Positions 17,236 through 26,500 of a DNA stretch of 39,525 nucleotides are shown here, in pieces; position 1 is the stretch's first letter, and the number at the start of each line of letters is the position of its first letter. The position numbers and the translations under genes are program-made. Where the stretch lies: NCBI GenBank assembly GCA_018645065.1, contig JABGPF010000011.1, forward strand, positions 1 to 39,525, written 5' to 3'. Under the pieces are notes generated by a model, which was not told where the DNA came from, ran no database searches, and was given only the letters and a program-made list of their open reading frames with translations. Source of the stretch: Phycisphaerales bacterium. GTDB lineage: Bacteria; Planctomycetota; Phycisphaerae; SM23-33.

Positions 17236-20046
17236 TCAACCCAGTGTTCGTGCGGTTTCCACCCGTCTGTAGAATTCCAGGATATCGCCTTCCTTGATAT
17301 CATCGTATCCGGCGACTTTCAAACCGCATTCCATTCCAGCGCGAACGTCCTTGGCGTCGTCTTTGAAACGCTTGAGACTATCGAGCGTGCGTTCGTCTTC
17401 TATAACTACGCTGTTGCGAGTAATGCGAACTTTCGCGGTGCGACTGGCCATTCCATCGAGAACGATGCAACCTGCGATGGTTCCGATGCGTGAAACTTTG
17501 AACGTCTGGCGTATTTCGGCCCGACCGACGGTTTGCTCGGAAATCTCCGGGGCGAGCCCCTTTTCCATGTAGGCTTTCACGTCGTCGATTATCTCGTAGA
17601 TAATACGGTAAACGCGGATCTCGACGCCCTTCTGATCGGCAAGCTGCCGAGCGGCGCTGTCGGCGACTACATTAAACCCGATAATCGACGCCTTCGACGC
17701 CTCAGCCAACGTAACGTCGCTGGTGGTTATACCACCAACCGCAGAGTGCAGGATATTGGCTTTAACTTCCTCGGTCGCCATCTTTTCAAGCGATCCGACG
17801 AGTGCTTCGATCGAGCCTTGAACGTCGGCTTTTACGATCAGTTTCACTTCGCTTACCTGATCGGCCTGGATCTGGTTGAACAGACCCTCAAGCGTCGCCT
17901 GCTGACCGGAACCCAAAGCAGCCACTCGGGCGCGTTGTTCACGGTCGGCAGCTGCCGATCTGGCCTGCTCTATTGTCGGAGCTACGAAGAACTTATCACC
18001 AGCTCTGCATACCTCACTGAGACCGGAAATCTCCACGGGAGTCGCCGGACCAGCTTCGGTAATCGGCTTACCGTTCGAATCGGTTATCTGGCGTACGCGG
18101 CCGTAGCTCTGACCGCCCAGGACGACATCGCCAACCTTCAGCGTTCCGTCCAGCACGAGCAAAGTAGCAACCGGTCCAAGTCCCGGACGCATCTGCGATT
18201 CGACTACATAACCGCTTGCCGGAATGTCAGCTTCAGCTTTGAGTTCAAGCAGCTCAGCTTCGATACTAAGCGTCTCGACGAGCGTGTCCATGCCCGTACC
18301 GCTAAGTGCGTCGGTCTGAATAACTTCCGTATCACCGCCCCACTCTCGCGGGTTGAGTCCGTGCTCAGCGAGCTGGCCCATCGCACGATTAACGTTGGCG
18401 TTGGCTATTTCGCATTTATTGAGTGCTACGATAATGGGTACTTCGGCGGCCTTGGCGTGACTGATCGCTTCGATCGTCTGGGGCATGACACCATCGTCAG
18501 CGGCAACGACGAGCACCACAACGTCAGTCATATTGGCGCCGCGCGCCCTCATCGCGGTAAACGCTTCGTGGCCGGGAGTGTCAAGGAACACTACGTGCTG
18601 ATCGCCTTGATCAAAACGATATGCGCCTATGTGCTGCGTAATTCCACCAGCTTCGCCAGAGGCCACGCCAGCCTTGCGTATGTAGTCCAACAGCGAGGTT
18701 TTACCGTGATCAACATGACCAAGGAAGGTGACAACCGGTGCTCGCGAGGTGAGCTCGCCCTTCTCGCGTTCGGCGATTTCATCGGCGAGCACCTCTTCAG
18801 CCGTTTTGGCGCGTTTCAGCACCAGTTCGATGTCAAAATCGGCCATTATCGTCTGAATAACGTCAAACTCGACAATCTGATTGACCGTCATCAGAACGCC
18901 GGTTTCCATCAATTTTTTGATCAGTACGTTTGATCGGATTCCAGTAACCGCCGAAACGTTCTTCAGCGTCAGAGGCTCGTCAATATCCACCAGCCCGATC
19001 CTGATCGACGAACCGGCAGCCGAATATCCGCCCTTTTTCCCGCCAACCGCCGCCCGGTGCCTTCGCATACCACCGCCAACAGCAGCCGCCAACCTCGCCG
19101 TGCGTTCCTGCAAGTCCTGCTGACGAATTTCCTGTTTGCGCCTTCGCACCGGCGTCCCTGCGCCCTTCTTGGCGTCGCCTTCTCCGCCTCGCCTTCTCGG
19201 GCTCCTGCGTCCCGAACCGGCTCCGCGCCTGCTGTCAGAACCACCGCCTTCGGGCGTGTTGACTTTGAATCTTTTGGGCGCCGCCGGTGTGACCGGACCG
19301 GACCCAGCCGCAGGCCTGGACATCGGGCGTCTTCGCGGACGATGTGTAGGAATAATATCCGGGGCTTCCACGCGAACAACTCGCGGGCCCTTCATGACGG
19401 CCGGTTTGGGCACAACTCGCGGGCCCATCGGCATGATTTTCGGGGGTTCGGGCTCTTTGGGCTCCTCGACTTTCTCCGGTTCGGGCGCCTTTTCCTCAGC
19501 GACGGGCGCTTCTTCGGGCACCTCGGCTACGGGCTCGACCGGAGCCTCCGCCACAGGAGCGGTATCAGCGGTTGAGGGTTCAGCGGGCTCAACAGGCTCA
19601 ACAGTTTCAACGGTTTCAACGGTTTCAACCGGTGCCTCTTGAACAACTTCCTCAACTGCGGGGGTTTCGACAGCTTCCACAGGTTCGCTAACCGCTTCGA
19701 CCACAGTATCATCCGGAGCTTCATCCGGACTCTGCTCTTCAACCGGTTCGGTTTCGCTCTTCTCGGGCTCCACGGCGACCGGGGCTTCGGGCTCAGAGGT
19801 CTTCTTACGCTTCCTCTTCTTCTCAGCCTCTTTGTGCGCAGCGTCAAGGTCCACATGTTCTGTGGTCTCAACGGCGCTTCCGCCATCGCCAATCTCGCTG
19901 AACCACTCTCCAATAGTCGCCGCCAGACCGGCTTTGACCGTAGACATATGGTTCTTGATCTCGATGCCCTCGGCACGGCATTTTTCCAGCACTATCTTAC
20001 TGGTAACGCCGAGTTCCTTGGCCAGTTCAAATATCCGCTTTGCCAA
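17236..20046 (-). CDS. infB: Translation initiation factor IF-2
   Basis: IF-2 GTPase, which brings initiator tRNA to the 30S subunit. The start is TTG at 20046: an in-frame TAA is directly upstream, GGAG lies 6 nt before it, and the IF2N domain ([20 protein letters not shown]) begins right there. Residues ~75-340 are a low-complexity region, first Glu/Pro/Val-rich ([15 protein letters not shown]), then Arg/Gly-rich. A second IF2_N-like segment follows (~350-400), then the G domain: GHVDHGKTS (443), [14 protein letters not shown] (489) and NKCE (543). The usual G4 motif is NKxD; here Asp is Glu. Domains II-IV run to the C terminus ([10 protein letters not shown]). At 936 aa it is similar to E. 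coli IF-2 (890). It is about 80 nt behind nusA. Confidence 0.97.
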   Translation of the reverse strand: MAKRIFELAKELGVTSKIVLEKCRAEGIEIKNHMSTVKAGLAATIGEWFSEIGDGGSAVETTEHVDLDAAHKEAEKKRKRKKTSEPEAPVAVEPEKSETEPVEEQSPDEAPDDTVVEAVSEPVEAVETPAVEEVVQEAPVETVETVETVEPVEPAEPSTADTAPVAEAPVEPVAEVPEEAPVAEEKAPEPEKVEEPKEPEPPKIMPMGPRVVPKPAVMKGPRVVRVEAPDIIPTHRPRRRPMSRPAAGSGPVTPAAPKRFKVNTPEGGGSDSRRGAGSGRRSPRRRGGEGDAKKGAGTPVRRRKQEIRQQDLQERTARLAAAVGGGMRRHRAAVGGKKGGYSAAGSSIRIGLVDIDEPLTLKNVSAVTGIRSNVLIKKLMETGVLMTVNQIVEFDVIQTIMADFDIELVLKRAKTAEEVLADEIAEREKGELTSRAPVVTFLGHVDHGKTSLLDYIRKAGVASGEAGGITQHIGAYRFDQGDQHVVFLDTPGHEAFTAMRARGANMTDVVVLVVAADDGVMPQTIEAISHAKAAEVPIIVALNKCEIANANVNRAMGQLAEHGLNPREWGGDTEVIQTDALSGTGMDTLVETLSIEAELLELKAEADIPASGYVVESQMRPGLGPVATLLVLDGTLKVGDVVLGGQSYGRVRQITDSNGKPITEAGPATPVEISGLSEVCRAGDKFFVAPTIEQARSAAADREQRARVAALGSGQQATLEGLFNQIQADQVSEVKLIVKADVQGSIEALVGSLEKMATEEVKANILHSAVGGITTSDVTLAEASKASIIGFNVVADSAARQLADQKGVEIRVYRIIYEIIDDVKAYMEKGLAPEISEQTVGRAEIRQTFKVSRIGTIAGCIVLDGMASRTAKVRITRNSVVIEDERTLDSLKRFKDDAKDVRAGMECGLKVAGYDDIKEGDILEFYRRVETARTLG

Positions 20047-20126
20047 TTACAACTCCGTGCAGCTTCTCCCGGCGGGTTCGGTCGAACACCGTCCGCGTTC
20101 GGAAATCTGCTGTTTAGGTCTATCAA

Positions 20127-21572
20127 CTACTCGTTTTTATCGTCAGTCTCGTCCGACACGGCGGACTCCGCACCGTCAGTAGTGGAATCATCTTCCACCG
20201 CGGCGGTCGGTTCTTCGCAAACATCCGGCGCCGGTGCTTCTTCAGCAACTTCGGCAACAGATTCTTCCACCGCAACATCTGCAGCAGGCGTTTCTTCGGC
20301 AACTTCAGCAACTTCCGCAGCGGCGGGCTCTACAGGCTCCGCAGCTTCAGATTTTGGTTTTTTCTTCGCATCAGCGCCGGCTGCGGCGTCTTTTTTCGCC
20401 TGTTCCTTCTCGGCCGCGACACGTCGGGCCTCTTCAGCACAGGCGATAACAATACTCTGGGCAACTGCTGCCTCAAGCCCCAGCCCCTGCTCACTGTTGA
20501 TAAGGGCCTCGGCGCCAACTTCCTCAACGTCAAGGACATTAACCATGCCCATGGCGATCACCTGATCGACCACGCTGGTGTTGATACCATCGATCTTACG
20601 CAATGCTTTTTCCAGCACGTCCAGGCCGTTATTGAACTCGCCAGGTGTCAGGATATCGATATCCCACCCGGTCAAACGGGCGCCAAGGCGAACATTCTGA
20701 CCGCGTTTTCCAATGGCCAGCGACAGCTGATCTTCATTCACAACAACCGTCGCGCGTCCCAATTCAAAGCACAGGGCGATCTCGGAGACTTCGGCGGGCC
20801 GCAGCGAATTGGCGATCAATGTCTTGGACGATTCGTTCCAGCGAACGATATCGATTTTCTCTCCGCCGAGTTCTTCGACGATATTTTTGATGCGGCTGCC
20901 CCTGACTCCAACGCAGGCGCCCACGGCGTCGACTTTGGCGTCCAGAGAATTCACCGCGACTTTCGTGCGGTAACCGGCCTCTCGCGCCAGGGCTTTAACT
21001 TCGATAATGCCTTCAGCCACTTCGGGCACTTCAAGGTCAAACAGCGATCGAATGAAGTCCGGATGGGTCCTGGAGAGAATGATTTTGACCTGGCTGGGAT
21101 GCTCCTTAACGTCGAGCACCATCGCCCTGAGGCGTTCGTCTACGCGGTGGGTCTCACCGGGAATCTGCTCGGAGCGGGGCATGAGCGCCTCGACTCGTCC
21201 GAGTTCCACCACCAGAGACCCGCCTTCCCATCGAACCGCCTTACCAGTAACGATCTGGCCGCGCATTTCGAGGTATTCTTCATATATGCTTCCCCGTTCG
21301 GCATCACGAATACGCTGGATAATCACCTGCTTAGCCGTCTGTGCGGCTATGCGGCCCAGGGCGCGGACAGACATCTCCACACCATCGACCGTCGCTTTGA
21401 TATCACCGGTCTGACGATTGATAACAACCTCAATCCCGTCATCACCGGACTCCGGATTGGCTTTGCGAATCGCCGACAGCATCGCCGCTTCCAGATCGTC
21501 CAGGATCACGTCGCGATTGATGTTGCGATCACGGGCCAGTCCGTCTACTAATCGAATCAATTCCTGATTCAT
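20127..21572 (-). CDS. nusA: Transcription termination/antitermination factor NusA
   Basis: NusA binds RNA polymerase and modulates pausing, termination and antitermination. I place the start at 21572 (MNQELIRLVDGLARDRN), with AAAGG 7 nt upstream, rather than the longer frame to 21599. In order: the N-terminal polymerase-binding domain (to ~125), S1 domain (GQIVTGKAVRWEGGSLVVEL), KH1 (ACVGVRGSRIKNIVEELGGE) and KH2 (LAIGKRGQNVRLGARLTGWD). One C-terminal helix-hairpin-helix acidic-repeat-like unit (residues ~325-385, IDGINTSVVDQVIAMGMVNV) follows. The last ~90 residues are an Ala/Glu/Val-rich acidic tail. rimP, often found before nusA, is absent here; a promoter and a structured leader precede it instead. 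Confidence 0.97.
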   Translation of the reverse strand: MNQELIRLVDGLARDRNINRDVILDDLEAAMLSAIRKANPESGDDGIEVVINRQTGDIKATVDGVEMSVRALGRIAAQTAKQVIIQRIRDAERGSIYEEYLEMRGQIVTGKAVRWEGGSLVVELGRVEALMPRSEQIPGETHRVDERLRAMVLDVKEHPSQVKIILSRTHPDFIRSLFDLEVPEVAEGIIEVKALAREAGYRTKVAVNSLDAKVDAVGACVGVRGSRIKNIVEELGGEKIDIVRWNESSKTLIANSLRPAEVSEIALCFELGRATVVVNEDQLSLAIGKRGQNVRLGARLTGWDIDILTPGEFNNGLDVLEKALRKIDGINTSVVDQVIAMGMVNVLDVEEVGAEALINSEQGLGLEAAVAQSIVIACAEEARRVAAEKEQAKKDAAAGADAKKKPKSEAAEPVEPAAAEVAEVAEETPAADVAVEESVAEVAEEAPAPDVCEEPTAAVEDDSTTDGAESAVSDETDDKNE

Positions 21573-21642
21573 CGTGAAGCCTTTCTTACTTCCCCGCAAA
21601 TACGTCGTCGCGGGGCCAAATTACCAAGTTGTCTACGGCCAC

Positions 21643-21671
21643 AAAAAAAGTGGGTCTTTTAATTGCCCACT
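21643..21671 (-). terminator. Intrinsic terminator in the nusA leader
   Basis: Read on the minus strand, AGTGGG (21671-21666) pairs with CCCACT, followed at once by a run of seven T (21649-21643). The loop is 11 nt. It lies about 70 nt before the nusA start and downstream of a promoter at 21915-21942, so it either ends a separate small RNA or works as an attenuator for nusA. Confidence 0.75.
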
Positions 21672-21908
21672 CTGTCATTCGACACGACCACACAAACAGG
21701 CGCCTGGCGCCTATTCAATATTACCAGCCCGTGTTTCCACGCGCTGGTCTGGCCTACCCCGGTGGTCCCGCGGGCCTCGCGGAACATCCGGTTTGCCGAG
21801 CAAACTGGGCCCTACACCGATGCACTGGTTTGGACCTTATTTACACAAAGCGTCACTGGGCAACTCCCAGGTAAACAAACAAAAACGAATAATTATTTAG
21901 TACAGTAA
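21650..21908 (-). ncRNA. Structured leader RNA upstream of nusA (candidate attenuator or small RNA)
   Basis: About 260 nt transcribed from the promoter at 21915-21942 and ending at the terminator at 21643-21671. In plus coordinates it contains 5-bp stem 21856-21870 (CTGGG/CCCAG), 6-bp stem with TCG loop 21791-21805, 5-7 bp GC stem 21768-21782, a two-part stem 21723-21748 closed by a GNRA-type GAAA loop, and the palindromic stem 21698-21712 (AGGCGCCTGGCGCCT). Two segments are related: ACCAGTGCATCGG and ACCAGCGCGTGG, plus CGGTGTAGG and CGGGGTAGG. It lacks tmRNA, RNase P and SRP RNA signatures that I know, and I do not recognise it. The start and end are inferred from the promoter and terminator. 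Confidence 0.55.
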
Positions 21909-21914
21909 CCCGTG

Positions 21915-21942
21915 ATTATAGACGCCCGGCCTCTACAGTCAA
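21915..21942 (-). promoter_or_regulatory. Sigma-70 promoter of the nusA leader
   Basis: On the minus strand TTGACT (21942-21937), a 16-bp spacer and a perfect TATAAT (21920-21915). The expected start of transcription is near 21908. It is the best promoter in the window and should drive the leader and, beyond the terminator, nusA-infB-rbfA. Confidence 0.75.
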
Positions 21943-21975
21943 TCAAAAAGCTACAAGAATAAAGGAGACGCAAGT

Positions 21976-22209
21976 TCATTTTTCAGCGCACAAACCCGCA
22001 CCCAGACAATCGGCCAGACCACCCCCAAGCAAATCACAAAGACAATTGGTCACCAAAAGACCCAAGCCGCTCAGGCACGCTACTACGAAAGGAATTGCGA
22101 GCCCGATCACCCAAAACCGCCCCAAGGCAGTGAGCCCCCCAGCGGAAGTCGAAACCAAATCCAACGCCCCGCCGCCGGGCGTCGCGACCAAGCTTACCTC
22201 TGTCGACAT
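21976..22209 (-). CDS. Possible small membrane protein
   Basis: Frame of 77 codons with one clear hydrophobic segment (FWVIGLAIPFVVACLSGLGL, residues 32-51) followed by a glycine- and cysteine-rich C terminus (four cysteines: NCLC, DCLG, LCAE). There is no Shine-Dalgarno sequence before the ATG, and no homologue comes to mind. The stop lies just upstream of the nusA-leader promoter, so it is a separate unit on the same strand. It may be a chance frame. Confidence 0.35.
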   Translation of the reverse strand: MSTEVSLVATPGGGALDLVSTSAGGLTALGRFWVIGLAIPFVVACLSGLGLLVTNCLCDLLGGGLADCLGAGLCAEK

Positions 22210-22678
22210 GTTTACAAAAGGTTAACAATCTGGACGTGTAAACCTGAACACAGATAAGTAGTACCACTTATCCAAACCATGAGCAGCACCGGCGACCCAG
22301 ATACGGAACATGCTGTAAATACATGAGTTAAGCACAAGAGACATCACGATGGATGACCGTTGACCAGCCCGCTGGCCGCTGGGCGGAAGTATACAACCCC
22401 CGAGCCTGTAAACATGCGAATTCGGGCATCCCCGCAAGCCGGCCGCCAGTTAAGCTGATTTTGGCTTCAACACATTCTGGGCTCGCTACTTGCGCCGTTT
22501 AACGCGTCATAATAGATGCGTAAAATTCAGCGGCCTACGCTAGGGTTCGGTGCATCTGGAATGTGGAATATTATAACCGATGCATATAACTAATAGAACT
22601 ATCAGCTTTTAGCCCGGAAGACATCATAGTGCACTGCATAAAGGGCGGCGTCTACACACAAATACCCCAGTTTTTCTC
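22210..22678. other. Intergenic region without a recognised gene
   Basis: About 470 bases between the small minus-strand frame and the promoter of the PEP-CTERM gene. It holds a 7-bp inverted repeat GATAAGT/ACTTATC (22253-22272) with a 6-nt loop. The TTATCCAAA in it is one base off a DnaA box but has no companions. I see no gene or RNA here. Confidence 0.5.
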
Positions 22679-22707
22679 TTGTCAAAACCACCTGAGCGTG
22701 ATAGCAT
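22679..22707 (+). promoter_or_regulatory. Possible promoter of the small PEP-CTERM gene
   Basis: TTGTCA (22679-22684), a 17-bp spacer and TAGCAT (22702-22707). The spacing is ideal but the -10 box matches only four of six positions. It would give a leader of about 95 nt before the ATG at 22812. Confidence 0.4.
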
Positions 22708-22811
22708 ATTTTACAGTCGATGAGTATTGTCGGCAGAGCTATAGAGGAGGCGAAGCTATCGCATTGCGGAGGCGTCGCCAGAACAGTTACATTTTCTTGA
22801 GGAGTGCTACG

Positions 22812-23513
22812 ATGAGAGCATCAAAACAACTCGCCTGTTTGTTGACGATTGGGATTTTACTGGCGGCCAATATGGCAAGCGCCGACACTATCAGCCTGAA
22901 TTTCGCGCCGAACGGTGGTGTGATCGGCACGACTACTTCCGCTGGTGTGGTCAGCGTCGCTAACTGGAATGATTCGGCGACGAACGATATCTCCAACCCG
23001 AGCGGTACGGATCTCATGGACTCATCCGGAGCATCAACAACGCTCGACTATGCTGCCGCAGGCTTCGATACAAACTATAACACCAACGCCGGCAATACGA
23101 CAGGCGACCTGATCCTGCAGAAGGACTATCTCGATAACACTGGTGGGACGGCCACAGTTGCTCTATCGCAAATACCCTACACAGCTTACGACATTTACGT
23201 GTACTTCGGTTCCGACGGCGGCGGGCGTACAGGGACAATCGGCGATGGCGCCACCACGTATTACTTCAAGACCCAGGGAAATGGCAATTTCGCCTACAAT
23301 CAGACGACCGACACGGCCGGTACATACCCGACCACGAATTATGCGATCTTCGCTAATCTGTCCGGCGTGAGCCAAACGCTGGCGGTAACCAAAGGCAGCA
23401 ACAACAGCGGACTCTTTGGTATTCAGGTTGTCGAGGTCCCCGAACCGACCACCCTCAGCCTCACCGCTCTGGGCCTGTTAGGACTCGTCCGACGACGTCG
23501 CAAGCGTGCATAA
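22812..23513 (+). CDS. PEP-CTERM sorting-domain protein, small secreted
   Basis: Secreted protein of 233 aa. The ATG at 22812 has GAGGAG 7 nt upstream and begins a signal peptide (MRASKQLACLLTIGILLAANMASA); the frame is open to 22629 without support. The middle is a beta-rich, Gly/Thr/Asn-rich domain (SLNFAPNGGVIGTT, YTAYDIYVYFGSDGGGRTG) of a type seen in many planctomycete surface proteins. The C terminus is a full PEP-CTERM signal: VPEPTTLSLTALGLLGLVRRRRKRA, that is VPEP, a hydrophobic helix and an arginine-rich end. An exosortase should cleave it and move the protein to the outside or the matrix. No exosortase gene lies in this window. Function unknown. Confidence 0.9.
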   Translation: MRASKQLACLLTIGILLAANMASADTISLNFAPNGGVIGTTTSAGVVSVANWNDSATNDISNPSGTDLMDSSGASTTLDYAAAGFDTNYNTNAGNTTGDLILQKDYLDNTGGTATVALSQIPYTAYDIYVYFGSDGGGRTGTIGDGATTYYFKTQGNGNFAYNQTTDTAGTYPTTNYAIFANLSGVSQTLAVTKGSNNSGLFGIQVVEVPEPTTLSLTALGLLGLVRRRRKRA

Positions 23514-23550
23514 CGCACAAAATAACTAACACTGACAAGAACGCACCACT

Positions 23551-23580
23551 GGGCGGCCTGTTCATCGGGCCGCCCTGTTT
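23551..23580 (+). terminator. Terminator after the small PEP-CTERM gene
   Basis: GGGCGGCC (23551-23558) pairs with GGCCGCCC (23568-23575) around a 9-nt loop, followed by TGTTTCTTT. It overlaps the last codons of the convergent minus-strand gene, whose stop codon (23562-23564) lies in the loop. Confidence 0.75.
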
Positions 23581-26500
23581 CTTTGGTTCGCCTTATTTTT
23601 CCTCCGCCGAACCAACGCCATACCGCCCAACGCCAACATTACCAGCGCGGCGGGTTCTGGTGTCTCGCTCTGTGATTCGGGAGTTGGTGCAGAGGCATTA
23701 CCGAAGTTACGCCGCATTATGACGAAGTCCGCCAGGTTGACGATGTGGTCGTCGTTGAAATCGGCGCTCTCTTCTCCAGGTGCGCCGCCGAACTGGGCCA
23801 GCAGGTTGGCGTAGTCGTCTCCGTCCACGTCTCGGTCTCCGTCGGTGTCGCCGTCTATCGATACTACCGTTATCACAGCAATCTGCCCGAGTGTATACAG
23901 TTTCGAAGCGTCCCAGCCCAAACCGGCGCTAAGGACAGGCAAGCTTACCGGATCGAACTGACCGACCCGGGCGCCCCAATCCAGAATGTCGAATTTATTA
24001 CCACTGACCGGCATGAAGCCGCCGATGAGCACCACGTCCAGGTCACCGTTAAAACTGGCGGTATGGCTGACAATAAGCGCGTCGTACTGGGAGCCCCGGG
24101 TTGTCCCGCCCAGCTCGATTTCCAGCGCCGCATTGCTATTTTGGGTGTAGTCGCCCATGACGGTCAGGAGCCCAGCCGAACTGCCCGGTTCGACCTGGCC
24201 GTAGTTAATCAGATCGACACCCAGAACCGCAGCGCCGCTGAGGTTCGAACCGGCGGCGACAATCAGATCGCCCGTACCGCTGACTGTAGCGCCGGGCTCG
24301 ACGATCAGGGACCCGACGAGCTTAATATCACTGTTCAGCGTCGTCGTGCTGGTCGAACGGAACACCGCTCCGGTGTTAGTCTGGATGGTCAGCGGCCCGC
24401 TTGAGGCGATGAGCGTCCCGCGGTGTGTCAGGCCGGTTACGTCGATCTTCCCGCTGCCGCTGATCTCGCCGCCGTTGTCGATAGCGCCGCCGGTCAGCGT
24501 GGCGGCATGGAGGATGACTACTCCGCTGCTGTTCAACGCCCACGGACACTGCACCGACAGCTTGCCTCCCGTATTCACGTTAGTTTGGCCCATATATCCG
24601 CCGCCCGATCCGTCGATGGCGTTGCTGTCTATGGTGAAGGTTACGTTCGGCTGGACCGAGATTTCCGAAGCGGCGTTACCGTCCCAGTCGAACGTTCCTG
24701 TTGCGATTGTCGTATCGTCTTCGATGATGGCGTTTCCAGACTGGTAGAGTTTGCCCGATCCGGTGTAAGAACCTCCGTTGTAGGTTGTGCTGCCGTCAAG
24801 GATGAGTATGTCGCCGGTTGACGGCAGCGTAACTTTTGGGTTGTCGAAATAGACGTTCGAAAGGATTTGAGCGAGACCCTGGGTGGCGACATTGCCCGAT
24901 ATTATCACGCCCGCGCCTCGCAGGGTGGGGGTGCCGCCGCCGGTGTTGTTCATGTCCATTGTGCCCAGCAGACGCCACGGATCGTCTGTGTTGACCTCGA
25001 CGATGCCGCTGTTGAGCGTCAGTACCGCGCTGTATCCGTCAAATGTCGGAGATTCCTCTATCTTGTCGGAATTAATCGTAAAGGTCACGCCGGACTGGAC
25101 CGTGCAGTCGCCAGCCATGCCGGCGAAGCCGTCCCAGTTGTATAACGCCACATCTATGGTGGTGTCGGCTGTGACCGTTGCCGGCGCCATCTGCCTAAGC
25201 GTGCCGAAACCGGTGATCGAACCGCCGCGGAAGGTTGTTGGGCCAGTGAGGTTCAGCGCGTCGTTATAGTCCGGGATGCTGACGCTGCTGCCTGGCTCGA
25301 TCACTATCGCTGCGGTAATATTGCACTTGTTGGCCACGGTGAGCGTTCCGAACACGCGCATCTGCGAGCCGGTGACCTCCGGGTAAGTGGTGCCGGTATC
25401 GTTGAGTAGCAGCGAACCGTCCAAACGCCACGGGCCTGACGTGTTGACCGCCAGCGTGCCGCTGTTGAGAATAATCGCACCGTCGTATCCGTCGGCGGTA
25501 GGGGATGTTTCGATCTGAGAGGCGTTTATGGTCAGCGTGTCCCCACTGCCTATGGTGGTCTGGGGAGTTCCGCCGCCACCGTCCCAGTCAAAGGTTCCCA
25601 CATCGATGGTGGTGCTGGCGGTTACGTTCACATCTCCGCCATGGAACAGTGTCCCTGCACCGGTGTACGATCCGCCCCTGTATTCGACATCTCCGATCAG
25701 TTCCAGCTTGTCGCTGGCTGCAGCGACCTGGACCGACGCGCTGCTGGTGAACTGTACGTCAGGGTTAATGCGTCCCGTGCCGGTTACCTCAATATCGCCA
25801 CACATCTCGATCGGCGATCCGTTCAAGGTTGGCTTGCCCCCGCCAGTATCGTTTAACACCAGCTTGTTGTCGATGCGGAATTCGCCCGGTACATTCACAG
25901 CCGCCGTGCCGCTGTTAAGTGTCAGGGTACCGTCGAAACCGTCTGCGGGCATAGATTCGATTTGGTTAGCGTTGATGATCAGGGCAACTCCGGAAGAAAC
26001 CGTCAGGTCTCCGAGTTCGCTCCCGTGTCCGTCCAGATCGAGCGAGGTGACGTTGAGTGTCGTGCTGGCGGTAATTGTCACGTCGTCATTGATAACCCAG
26101 TTGCCCGGGGATGTGTGGGTGCCGCCTGCAAACAGCACAGGATCCTCCCAGTAGAGCGTCGCGCCGGGTGGAACGTTAATCTGGGCTTCGGAGTGAATAA
26201 CGGAGTTGCAGTCAATCTCGCCTTCAGTCATCACGTCGATCGTTCCGTGGACTTCCATGGTCGCCGATCCGCGAACCTCAGGCCTGGCCGTGGTGGTTTT
26301 GTGCAGATTGAGAGTCGCTCCGCTGTCGAGCCGCCACGGGCCGGATGTGTTGACCGACAGGACGCCGCTGTTGACCGTGACGATACCGTCGTAGCCGTCC
26401 GTGCCGCCGTCGATCTGATCTGAATTAATCGTCAGCGTGATTCCGGGATTTATCGTTGTCGACGAGATGGTGACCCCGTCCCAGTCGAACATGTCTACGG

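Noticed and set aside
17533-18933. 466-codon open frame on the plus strand
   Set aside because: It lies entirely antisense to infB, has no ribosome site and its translation has no protein-like features; infB is certain.
22253-22275. DnaA box / origin signal near TTATCCAAA
   Set aside because: Only one imperfect box, no cluster, no AT-rich unwinding region and no dnaA or dnaN nearby.
23745-24404. 219-codon plus-strand frame
   Set aside because: Antisense to the surface protein, which is well supported by signal peptide, dockerin and PEP-CTERM motifs.
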